NCBI GenBank assembly: GCA_947254665.1
Contig: CAMYEJ010000093.1
Span: 1 to 5,504 of the forward strand
Reading direction: 5' to 3'
From: an uncultured Peptoniphilus sp.
GTDB lineage: Bacteria; Bacillota; Clostridia; Tissierellales; Peptoniphilaceae
Length of the DNA stretch: 5,504 nucleotides
The notes beneath the pieces are model-generated. The model ran no database searches. It was not told where the DNA came from and worked only from the letters and a program-made list of their open reading frames with translations. Below, in pieces: positions 1 to 5,504 of the stretch. The position numbers were made by a program, and so were the translations under genes. Each line of letters starts with the position of its first letter. Positions within the stretch are counted from its first letter, which is position 1.

Positions 1-374
1 CTATAAGTTCAAAGGACATGACTTTGGAGAGATTTTTAATTGGAATACTAAATAAAAAATTTATTCATTATGTACTTAAAAATTTGGACTTAGATAGAAA
101 TGTGAAGGTAATGGATTTAGATTCAAATAAATCCTATGAACTTTTAAAAATTTTAACCGAGAGCGAATTTGAAATCACTGGAAATAACGGTTATAAAAAC
201 TCTCAAGTAACTGTAGGTGGGATTTGTACAGAAGATATAAACGACAACTTAGAATCGAAACTTGTAAAGGGCCTATTTATAGTAGGGGAAATATTAAATA
301 TCGATGGCGACTGTGGCGGATATAATCTGCAATGGGCATGGAGTAGTGCATATGTCGCCGCATCTTCTATTTGA
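1..374 (+). CDS. HI0933/BaiN-family FAD-dependent oxidoreductase, C-terminal fragment
   Basis: This is the last ~123 codons of a gene whose start lies left of the window. The frame (codons from position 3) is open to the edge, so the ATG at 18 is an internal Met and not a start. What is seen: near the end the motif SQVTVGGI is followed by KLVKGLFIVGEILNIDGDCGG and then YNLQWAWSSAYVA. This is the C-terminal signature of the HI0933 (YhiN/BaiN) flavoprotein family, where the GE...GGYN stretch closes the FAD site. Full-length members are about 400 residues, so roughly the last third is present. The family is soluble and cytoplasmic, and most members have no proven substrate; some are described as reductases of bile-acid intermediates, which cannot be assumed here. 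The stop is 10 bases before the next gene, which suggests an operon. Family membership is confident; the reaction is unknown. Confidence 0.88.
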   Translation, partial: ISSKDMTLERFLIGILNKKFIHYVLKNLDLDRNVKVMDLDSNKSYELLKILTESEFEITGNNGYKNSQVTVGGICTEDINDNLESKLVKGLFIVGEILNIDGDCGGYNLQWAWSSAYVAASSI

Positions 375-375
375 T

Positions 376-380
376 GGAGG
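376..380 (+). promoter_or_regulatory. Ribosome binding site that fixes the start of the SAF-domain oxidoreductase
   Basis: GGAGG sits four bases before the ATG at 385, just after the stop codon of the preceding gene. It favours 385 over the in-frame ATG at 304, which has no comparable site and lies inside the conserved 3' end of the upstream flavoprotein gene. Confidence 0.85.
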
Positions 381-384
381 AAAT

Positions 385-1656
385 ATGTTTTATTTAAATA
401 AAAAAATGAAAGAATTTGGAACCATTAGAGTTTCAATAGTGGGACTTGGACTAATGGGTGGTTCTCTACTAGATCAGCTACTAAGATTAGATGGATTTAG
501 ACCAACAATTGTAGCGGCTAGAGATAAAGCTAGAATAATTAAAAAACTTGAAAGCTTAAATATAAGTGAAAGTGACTACATATTTACAAATGATATAGTA
601 GAAGCTATCTCTGCATATGAAAGAAATCTTTTGGTGGCAACTACTAATACAGAGCTATCTACTATGAGGATATTTGCGGACTGTGTTTGCGATGCAACAG
701 GTTCAGTAGAACTTGGATGCGATATTACTGTTAAAGCATTTAACAACAAGGTTCATGTGGTTAGTTTAAATGTTGAAATGGATGCAACAGTTGGACCTAT
801 TTTAAACAAGATTGCAAAAGAAAATAATGTTGTATATTCAGGCTCTTATGGAGATGAACCAGGATCTATAATAGAACTATATGAATTTGCAAAATTTTCA
901 GGCTTTGAAGTTTTGCATATGGGAAAAGGAAAAAATAATAAATTAAATAACTATGCAACCAATGAAATGTTAAGAGATGAAGCTATTAGCAAGGGACTTA
1001 GTCCAAGGATGCTTACTTCTTTTGTAGATGGTACTAACACTATGATAGAATTAAACGCTGTTTGCAATGCAACTGGATTTAAACCAGACGTAGATGGCTG
1101 CCACTTTATTGAATCATCTCCAAAGGACTTAGTTGAAAACTTTAAATTAAAAGAAGATGGCGGTATTTTTAATAAAACAGGTACTGTAGATTTCGTAAAA
1201 GGAATTCATCCGGGAGTATTTGCAATAGTTAAACCATGTTCAGAAATAATGAATTATGAAATGAAATTCCTACAAATGGGAGATGGACCAAACTATTCAA
1301 TATACAGACCATATCATTTGACCTCTATAGAAACTCCTATCTCAATAGCTAAAGCAGTTGTTTTAGAAGAAAGTTCTATAGCTCCTATTGAGGGTGCTCC
1401 ATTTGCTGAAACTGTAGCGGTAGCCAAAAGAGATATCAAAGCTGGAGAGACAATAGAAGGCATAGGATCAGACATGGTCTTTGGCACATTAGTTGATGCA
1501 GATAAAAGCAAATCTTCTGAATTACTTCCGGTTGGCTTAATAACAGAAAAAACAGTTGCAAAAGAAGATATAAAAAAAGGTGTACTAATTCGCTATAATA
1601 TGGTAGAATTAGATTATAATAGTAACGTCATAAAGCTAAGAAGCTTGCAAAAATAA
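385..1656 (+). CDS. Homoserine-dehydrogenase-like NAD(P)-dependent oxidoreductase with C-terminal SAF domain
   Basis: A 423-residue protein is read from ATG 385. Residues 14-26 form a strand followed by G20-x-G22-x-x-G25, an NAD(P)-binding Rossmann loop. The middle part matches what I recall of the 'predicted homoserine dehydrogenase with SAF domain' family (COG4091 type): an E131-MDATVGP segment, GDEPG at 156-160, GKGK at 180-183 and DGTN at 215-218. Residues ~345-415 form a SAF-like domain with the two paired 'A-x-x-DIKxGE/V' repeats (AKRDIKAGE and AKEDIKKGV) typical of SAF folds. True homoserine dehydrogenases normally end in an ACT domain or nothing and sit with thrA/thrB/thrC; neither is seen here. 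Related proteins often occur in sugar-acid or polyol catabolism clusters, so the substrate is better left open as a small hydroxy- or amino-acid-like alcohol or aldehyde. There is no signal peptide or membrane segment, so it is likely cytoplasmic. It follows the flavoprotein gene by 10 bases and is probably co-transcribed with it. No terminator follows it. Confidence 0.8.
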   Translation: MFYLNKKMKEFGTIRVSIVGLGLMGGSLLDQLLRLDGFRPTIVAARDKARIIKKLESLNISESDYIFTNDIVEAISAYERNLLVATTNTELSTMRIFADCVCDATGSVELGCDITVKAFNNKVHVVSLNVEMDATVGPILNKIAKENNVVYSGSYGDEPGSIIELYEFAKFSGFEVLHMGKGKNNKLNNYATNEMLRDEAISKGLSPRMLTSFVDGTNTMIELNAVCNATGFKPDVDGCHFIESSPKDLVENFKLKEDGGIFNKTGTVDFVKGIHPGVFAIVKPCSEIMNYEMKFLQMGDGPNYSIYRPYHLTSIETPISIAKAVVLEESSIAPIEGAPFAETVAVAKRDIKAGETIEGIGSDMVFGTLVDADKSKSSELLPVGLITEKTVAKEDIKKGVLIRYNMVELDYNSNVIKLRSLQK

Positions 1657-1657
1657 T

Positions 1658-1686
1658 TTGACGAATGAATTATAATATATTAGAAT
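1658..1686 (+). promoter_or_regulatory. Sigma-A-type promoter of the Rrf2-family regulator gene
   Basis: The -35 box TTGACG (1658-1663) and -10 box TAGAAT (1681-1686) are separated by 17 bp. The expected start of transcription is near 1693, leaving a very short leader before the ATG at 1706. The -35 begins one base after the stop codon of the oxidoreductase gene. It is also the best candidate I can see for transcription of the downstream T-box and ileS. Confidence 0.65.
1669..1686 (+). promoter_or_regulatory. Possible operator: imperfect palindrome over the -10 box
   Basis: An 18-bp inverted repeat (two 9-base arms with one mismatched pair, 1672/1683) has the perfect core TAATATATTA at 1673-1682 and overlaps the -10 box. 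Rrf2-family regulators commonly repress their own promoters through dyad sites of about this size, so autoregulation is plausible. The stretch is almost all A/T, where such palindromes arise easily by chance, and it does not match a named Rrf2 operator consensus that I recognise. Confidence 0.3.
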
Positions 1687-1705
1687 GGATTGGTGAAGAA
1701 CATAA

Positions 1706-2131
1706 ATGAGAATAACTCAAGAAGTTGATTATGCATTTAGAATTTGTTCCTACTTAGCATCTAAAAAAGGTGAAGTAGTTGCAGCTACTGAAATTTCAGA
1801 GACTCAAGCTATTCCCGAAAGATTTACACTTAGAATACTTAGAAAACTTAACCTTGCAGGAATCACAGATGCTAAAAGAGGAGCATATGGAGGATACTAT
1901 CTAGTAAGAGATAAGTATGATCTAAACTTATATGAAATTATTGAAGCTATTGATGGACCTATACAAATAAATAGGTGCCTTAGATCAGGAGACGCATATT
2001 GCTCTAAGAATAACACACAAAAAGAAAGAGAAATGTGCAAGTTTCATCAAAAATTATCGTATATTCAAAATTCCATAATAGATATGTTTAAGCAAACATC
2101 TCTTGCAGAATTTGCAAAGACAAGCCATTGA
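1706..2131 (+). CDS. Rrf2-family transcriptional regulator with IscR-like Cys/His ligand candidates
   Basis: A 141-residue protein, normal length for Rrf2 regulators. It starts MRITQEVDYAFRI, the typical first helix of the family. Residues ~24-66 form the winged helix-turn-helix, with the recognition helix around 38-53 (ERFTLRILRKL) and the wing RGAYGGYYL at 58-66. After the dimerisation helix region come C91, C99 and C111-x-x-H114. This resembles the three-Cys plus nearby His layout that binds an Fe-S cluster in IscR and NsrR types, although the Cys spacings (7 and 11 residues between) are wider than the 5 and 5 of E. coli IscR. A further Cys is at 14. Cluster binding, and hence a role in sensing iron, NO or redox, is inferred. 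No isc/suf or cysteine genes are in view to name the regulon. GGTGA (1692-1696) serves as a moderate Shine-Dalgarno site. The stop codon lies inside the base helix of the T-box that follows. Confidence 0.9.
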   Translation: MRITQEVDYAFRICSYLASKKGEVVAATEISETQAIPERFTLRILRKLNLAGITDAKRGAYGGYYLVRDKYDLNLYEIIEAIDGPIQINRCLRSGDAYCSKNNTQKEREMCKFHQKLSYIQNSIIDMFKQTSLAEFAKTSH

Positions 2132-2274
2132 CAGAAGGCAAATAATAAACTATACAGAGAGGTACGGTTTGGTGAGAAGTGCCACTAATTATTTCGATCA
2201 CCTGTCAGCATGTAGGAGGAAATGCCTACAGGGTAGCAACCTTATAGCTATTAAAGTGATAGGTAACTATAATT

Positions 2275-2301
2275 AGGGTGGTACCACGGAATTTCGTCCC
2301 T
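2275..2301 (+). other. T-box antiterminator helix
   Basis: AGGG (2275-2278) pairs with CCCU (2298-2301), and ACGG (2286-2289) with UCGU (2294-2297) including one G-U pair, around an AAUU loop. The seven-base bulge UGGUACC (2279-2285) between the two helices is the tRNA 3'-end binding site. The right arm (2294-2301) is also the left arm of the terminator, so the two structures exclude each other. This is the switch of the leader. Confidence 0.88.
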
Positions 2302-2328
2302 TGAGATTTTTCTCAAGGGGCTTTTTTT
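2296..2328 (+). terminator. Regulated intrinsic terminator of the T-box
   Basis: The left arm GUCCCUUGAGA (2296-2306) pairs with UCUCAAGGGGC (2311-2321) over a four-U loop, 11 bp with one G-U pair, followed by seven T (2322-2328). It should form when tRNA-Ile is charged and stop transcription just before the ileS ribosome binding site. Confidence 0.93.
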
Positions 2329-2340
2329 ATAGGAGGTTAA

Positions 2341-5300
2341 ATGGAAAAGTTTAAAGTGCTTTCAAAAGAAAGCGTAGACAAAAGAGAACATCATATTTCC
2401 GAATATTGGAATGATATGGATTTATTACATAAATCTGTAGAGTCAAGATGCGGTTGTGAAAAATATGTATTTTATGAAGGTCCGCCAACAGCAAATGGTA
2501 GACCAGGAATACACCACGTTTTAGCTAGAACATTAAAAGATTTGACTTGTAGATACAAAACCATGAAGGGCTACCAAGTTAAGAGAAAAGCTGGTTGGGA
2601 CACTCATGGACTTCCAGTAGAAATTGAAGTTGAAAAGAAACTTGATCTTCACAATAAACAAGATATAGAAAAATATGGAATCGAAGATTTCAATAAAAAA
2701 TGTAGAGAATCTGTATTTGAATATGAAAAAGAATGGAGAGAGTTAACAGAAAGAATGGCTTATCTTGTGGATCTTGATAATCCTTATATAACTCTTGAAG
2801 ACAATTATATTGAATCTGTATGGCATATTCTAGACTCCATGTATAAAGATGGACTAATTTATGAAGGACATAAAATACTTCCATACTGTCCAAGATGTGG
2901 AACTGGACTTGCATCCCATGAAGTAGCTCAAGGATACCAAATTACAAAATCACAAACTGCTACTGTAAAATTTAAATTAAAAGGCAAGGATGAATACTTC
3001 CTAGCATGGACAACAACTCCTTGGACCCTTGCATCTAACGTATCACTTACTGTAAATCCAACTGTAACCTACGTTAAAGTTAAGTACAATGGAGAAGTAT
3101 ACTATCTAGCAGAAGCTTTGATTTCTCGAGTATTTGAAAAGCCGGAAGAAGTTGAAGTGCTAGAAAAAATGACAGGAAAAGATTTGGAATACGTTGAATA
3201 TGAACAACTACTTCCATTTATAAAAGCAGAAAAAAAAGCATTCTACGTAACTCTAGCTGACTATGTAACCATTGAAGATGGTACAGGTATAGTTCATACA
3301 GCACCAGCTTTTGGGGAAGATGACTATCAAACAGGAAGAAGATATGATTTACCGGTTTTAAATCCTGTAAACGAAGAAGGAAAATATACAGATACTCCTT
3401 GGAAAGGTATGTTTGTTATAGATGCTGATGAAGATGTAATTAAGTATTTAAGAGAAAATGGACTACTATTTAAGAAGCAAGCCATGGAACATAATTATCC
3501 ACACTGCTGGAGATGTGGCACACCTCTAATCTATTACGCACATCCATCTTGGTATATCGAAGTTACAAAGTTTAAAGATAAATTAATAGAAAATAACAAT
3601 GGAGTTAATTGGTTCCCTGACTTTGTAGGAGAAAAGAGATTTGGCAACTGGCTAGAAAATTTAAATGACTGGGCAATCTCTCGTTCTAGATATTGGGGTA
3701 CACCACTTCCACTATGGAGATGTTCCTGTGGAAATGTAAGATCTATTGGATCAAAAGAAGAATTAGTTAAAGAAGCTATAGAAGATATAGATGAAAATAT
3801 TGAGCTACACAGACCATATGTTGATAATGTACATCTAAAATGCGACAAATGTGGCAAAGAAATGACTAGAGAAAAAGATGTAATAGACGTTTGGTTTGAC
3901 AGTGGGGCAATGCCTTTTGCTCAATGGCACTATCCATTTGAACACAAGGATGACTTTGATGAACTATTCCCAGCAAACTTTATTTGTGAAGGTATCGATC
4001 AAACTCGTGGATGGTTCTACTCACTACTTGCAATTTCTACCTATGTAACAGGCAAAAGCCCTTACAAGAATGTACTTGTAAATGACCTTATCCTAGATAA
4101 ATATGGAAAGAAGATGAGTAAATCAAAAGGAAATACAGTAAATCCATTTGAATTATTCAATCAATATGGGGCAGATGTTGTAAGATGGTACCTAATCTAT
4201 GTATCACCACCATGGGCACCAACTAAGTTTGATGAAGATGGTCTAAGAGAAGTAGAATCTAAATTCTTTAGATCACTTAGAAATATATATAATTTCTTCA
4301 GCCTATACGCAAATACCGATGGAATAGATCCAAGGGATATGAATGTAGACGAAAAAGATTATACTTTAATCGATAAATGGTTTATATCTAAGTACAACTC
4401 TCTAGTTAAGAGCGTAAATGAAGATATGGAAATCTTTGAACTTACAAAAGTTGTAAGAGATATTCAAGACTTTGTAATAGAAGACTTCTCAAACTGGTAT
4501 ATCAGAAGAAATAGAAGAAGATTCTGGAAACCTGAAATGGATGCAGAGAAGATGGCAGTATACAAAGTTACCTACGATGTACTTCTAGGAATTTCAAAAC
4601 TTATTGCACCGATAGCACCATTTATTTCTGAAGAGCTATTTAAATCACTAACTGATAAGGAATCTGTACACTTAGAAGACTATCCAACTGCAGATGAATC
4701 TAAGATTAATAAAACACTAGAAGATAAGATGGAAAAGGTAAGACATATCGTTACCCTTGGACGTGCATCAAGAGAAGAAAAGAGAATCAAGATTCGTCAA
4801 GCATTAAAAGAAGTAGTTCTAGATGGTTCACTTAAAGAAGAAATAGGATCACTAAAAGATTTGATTAAGGAAGAGTTAAACGTAAAAGAAGTAGTATTCG
4901 AAAATGATTTAACTAAGTTCATGGACTATGAACTTAAACCAAATTTCAAAGTTGTAGGAAAAATACTTGGAAGTAAGATAAAAGAATTCCAAAACTATCT
5001 TCAAACAGTAGATGCAAAAGATTTCGTATCTAAACTAACTAAAGAACCTGTTGTCTTAAAATTAAATGGGGAAGACACAGAAATAAACGAAGAATTTATA
5101 GATATTAAAATAAACTCTAAAGAAGGATTCGATGTTACAATGGAAAACAACCAATTTGTAATACTAGACACAGAACTTACACCAGAGCTTATAGAAGAAG
5201 GTTTAGTAAGAGAGTTTATTTCAAAGGTTCAACAACTTAGAAAGACAAAGGATCTAGATATACTAGATAATATTGAAATTATCTATTCTAGTGACGAAGA

Positions 5301-5439
5301 AGTAAAAGCTGCAATAGATAAGAATATTGATTTCATAGGACAAGAAACTCTAGCTAAATCTGTTGTAAATGGAACTGGAGAAGAAGAGTTTGATCTAAAT
5401 GGTCATCCTACTACTATTGAAATTAGAGTTGTAGATTAA
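2341..5439 (+). CDS. ileS: Isoleucyl-tRNA synthetase, type 2 (IleRS2), with GIHH signature motif
   Basis: Complete 1032-residue cytoplasmic enzyme that joins isoleucine to tRNA-Ile using ATP. AGGAGG at 2331-2336 fixes the ATG. Domains in order: class-I catalytic start with GPPTANGRPGIHH (47-59), where the usual HIGH reads G56-I-H-H59; GWDTHGLPVE (85-94); a first zinc site with C183/C186 and C389/C392; the CP1 editing domain with WTTTPWT (223-229) and HTAPAFGEDDY (319-329), the Asp pair D327/D328 being the likely editing residues; the return to the catalytic core with SRSRYWGTPLP (447-457), DVWFDSG (516-522) and GIDQTRGWF (551-559); KMSKS at 591-595; and the anticodon-binding helical domain with FSNWYIRRNRRRFW (716-729). 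A second cysteine cluster (C461, C463, C501, C504) probably binds zinc. The C-terminal ~230 residues match the extension of eukaryote-like IleRS2; type-1 enzymes are ~920 residues. Expression is set by the T-box upstream. No frameshift or missing block is seen. Confidence 0.97.
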   Translation: MEKFKVLSKESVDKREHHISEYWNDMDLLHKSVESRCGCEKYVFYEGPPTANGRPGIHHVLARTLKDLTCRYKTMKGYQVKRKAGWDTHGLPVEIEVEKKLDLHNKQDIEKYGIEDFNKKCRESVFEYEKEWRELTERMAYLVDLDNPYITLEDNYIESVWHILDSMYKDGLIYEGHKILPYCPRCGTGLASHEVAQGYQITKSQTATVKFKLKGKDEYFLAWTTTPWTLASNVSLTVNPTVTYVKVKYNGEVYYLAEALISRVFEKPEEVEVLEKMTGKDLEYVEYEQLLPFIKAEKKAFYVTLADYVTIEDGTGIVHTAPAFGEDDYQTGRRYDLPVLNPVNEEGKYTDTPWKGMFVIDADEDVIKYLRENGLLFKKQAMEHNYPHCWRCGTPLIYYAHPSWYIEVTKFKDKLIENNNGVNWFPDFVGEKRFGNWLENLNDWAISRSRYWGTPLPLWRCSCGNVRSIGSKEELVKEAIEDIDENIELHRPYVDNVHLKCDKCGKEMTREKDVIDVWFDSGAMPFAQWHYPFEHKDDFDELFPANFICEGIDQTRGWFYSLLAISTYVTGKSPYKNVLVNDLILDKYGKKMSKSKGNTVNPFELFNQYGADVVRWYLIYVSPPWAPTKFDEDGLREVESKFFRSLRNIYNFFSLYANTDGIDPRDMNVDEKDYTLIDKWFISKYNSLVKSVNEDMEIFELTKVVRDIQDFVIEDFSNWYIRRNRRRFWKPEMDAEKMAVYKVTYDVLLGISKLIAPIAPFISEELFKSLTDKESVHLEDYPTADESKINKTLEDKMEKVRHIVTLGRASREEKRIKIRQALKEVVLDGSLKEEIGSLKDLIKEELNVKEVVFENDLTKFMDYELKPNFKVVGKILGSKIKEFQNYLQTVDAKDFVSKLTKEPVVLKLNGEDTEINEEFIDIKINSKEGFDVTMENNQFVILDTELTPELIEEGLVREFISKVQQLRKTKDLDILDNIEIIYSSDEEVKAAIDKNIDFIGQETLAKSVVNGTGEEEFDLNGHPTTIEIRVVD

Positions 5440-5468
5440 TTGCAATTTAAATTTAAAAAAGATATAAT
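5440..5468 (+). promoter_or_regulatory. Promoter for the gene after ileS
   Basis: TTGCAA (5440-5445) and TATAAT (5463-5468) are separated by exactly 17 bp. The -35 starts on the base after the ileS stop codon. The expected start of transcription is near 5475, about 15 bases before the next ATG. No hairpin terminator is seen between ileS and this promoter, so read-through from ileS is also possible. Confidence 0.65.
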
Positions 5469-5490
5469 TAAATAAAACGAAGGAGGAGCT

Positions 5491-5504
5491 ATGGATCAAA
5501 ATAC
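5491..5504 (+). CDS. Start of an unidentified gene (partial)
   Basis: Only ATG and the next three complete codons (MDQN) are inside the window. The call rests on the strong Shine-Dalgarno sequence AAGGAGGAG at 5480-5488 just before the ATG and on the promoter upstream. Too little sequence is present to say what it encodes. Confidence 0.65.

Larger units (their letters stand above)
2128..2328 (+). promoter_or_regulatory. T-box leader of ileS, sensing tRNA-Ile
   Basis: Cis-acting RNA that reads tRNA-Ile charging. Parts that can be paired by eye are as follows. The Stem I base is UUGACAG (2128-2134) with CUGUCAG (2202-2208). The specifier loop has AUC at 2197-2199 followed by A, matching the GAU anticodon of tRNA-Ile. 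A second helix pairs AAUAAU (2141-2146) with AUUAUU (2188-2193). The conserved ACAGAGAG with its AG bulge lies at 2154-2161. The distal helix GGUAC/GUGCC (2161-2165/2179-2183) encloses a loop with UUGGUGAGAA, the tRNA-elbow-binding type. A 6-bp hairpin follows (2211-2216/2225-2230), then Stem III (2242-2251/2259-2272 with a 4-base bulge). The T-box core AGGGUGGUACCACG is at 2275-2288; its UGGU would pair with the 3' ACCA of uncharged tRNA, and the discriminator A fits tRNA-Ile. At about 200 nt it is a short class-I, transcription-terminating T-box. Confidence 0.93.

Noticed and set aside
304..384. In-frame upstream ATG at 304 as a start for the SAF-domain oxidoreductase
   Set aside because: It would overlap the conserved flavoprotein C-terminus in another frame, lacks a good ribosome binding site, and adds residues before the Rossmann strand that do not look like this family. 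The ATG at 385 has GGAGG four bases ahead.
1314..1511. 65-codon open frame on the minus strand
   Set aside because: Lies fully inside the oxidoreductase gene, resembles no family I know, and is best explained as a chance frame opposite real coding sequence.
1671..1676. TATAAT as the -10 of the rrf2 promoter
   Set aside because: A perfect hexamer, but it is only 7 bp from TTGACG and 20 bp from the TTGCAA at 1645-1650. The TAGAAT at 1681 gives the correct 17-bp spacing with TTGACG.
2129..2156. TTGACA-N16-TATACA as an ileS promoter
   Set aside because: The hexamers look good, but both fall inside the T-box: TTGACA is in the Stem I base helix and TATACA runs into the conserved ACAGAGAG. A start near 2162 would remove the 5' strand of Stem I and destroy the sensor. 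It stays possible as a minor start, so 5'-end mapping is worth doing.
2690..2914. 74-codon open frame on the minus strand
   Set aside because: Fully opposite ileS in a region of conserved IleRS residues; no own signals or recognisable domain.
3534..3857. 107-codon open frame on the minus strand
   Set aside because: Fully opposite the conserved IleRS catalytic and zinc region; its composition mirrors the ileS codons and no start signals support it.
5446..5460. A/T palindrome AATTTAAATT as an ileS terminator
   Set aside because: No G/C pairs and no usable loop, so it cannot form a stable terminator hairpin; it is simply the A/T-rich spacer of the next promoter.

Overview
The window looks like chromosomal DNA of a low-GC Gram-positive anaerobe. 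It is AT-rich, uses AGA for almost all arginines and often ATA for isoleucine, has strong AGGAGG-type ribosome binding sites, and controls a tRNA-synthetase gene with a T-box. A member of the Clostridia/Tissierellia (Peptoniphilus/Anaerococcus-like) would fit, but no marker fixes the genus. All genes are on the + strand and closely packed.

Layout: (1) positions 1-374 hold the C-terminal end of an HI0933/BaiN-type flavoprotein. (2) Ten bases later comes a 423-residue homoserine-dehydrogenase-like oxidoreductase with a C-terminal SAF domain, probably co-transcribed with it. (3) A 49-bp gap carries a clear promoter (TTGACG-N17-TAGAAT) and an imperfect palindrome over the -10. It leads into an Rrf2-family regulator with IscR-like Cys/His ligand candidates. 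(4) A T-box leader begins on the stop codon of that regulator and runs to about 2328. It has a Stem I with an AUC (Ile) specifier, an antiterminator and a terminator. (5) ileS follows, a complete 1032-residue type-2 isoleucyl-tRNA synthetase. (6) A promoter starts directly after the ileS stop (TTGCAA-N17-TATAAT), followed by the first codons of another gene.

How the parts work together: the T-box should sense uncharged tRNA-Ile(GAU) and let transcription continue into ileS when charging is low. Because Stem I starts at the rrf2 stop codon, the RNA must be made from a start inside or upstream of rrf2. The regulator and the synthetase therefore probably share a transcript, at least in part. The two oxidoreductases at the left have no visible link to ileS.

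The most notable points are the ileS active-site signature, which reads GIHH instead of the canonical HIGH (a swap linked to extreme mupirocin resistance in some type-2 enzymes), and the overlap of the T-box with the rrf2 stop codon. I see no mobile element, CRISPR array, tRNA, rRNA or unknown multi-gene system. Most of the window is housekeeping DNA.
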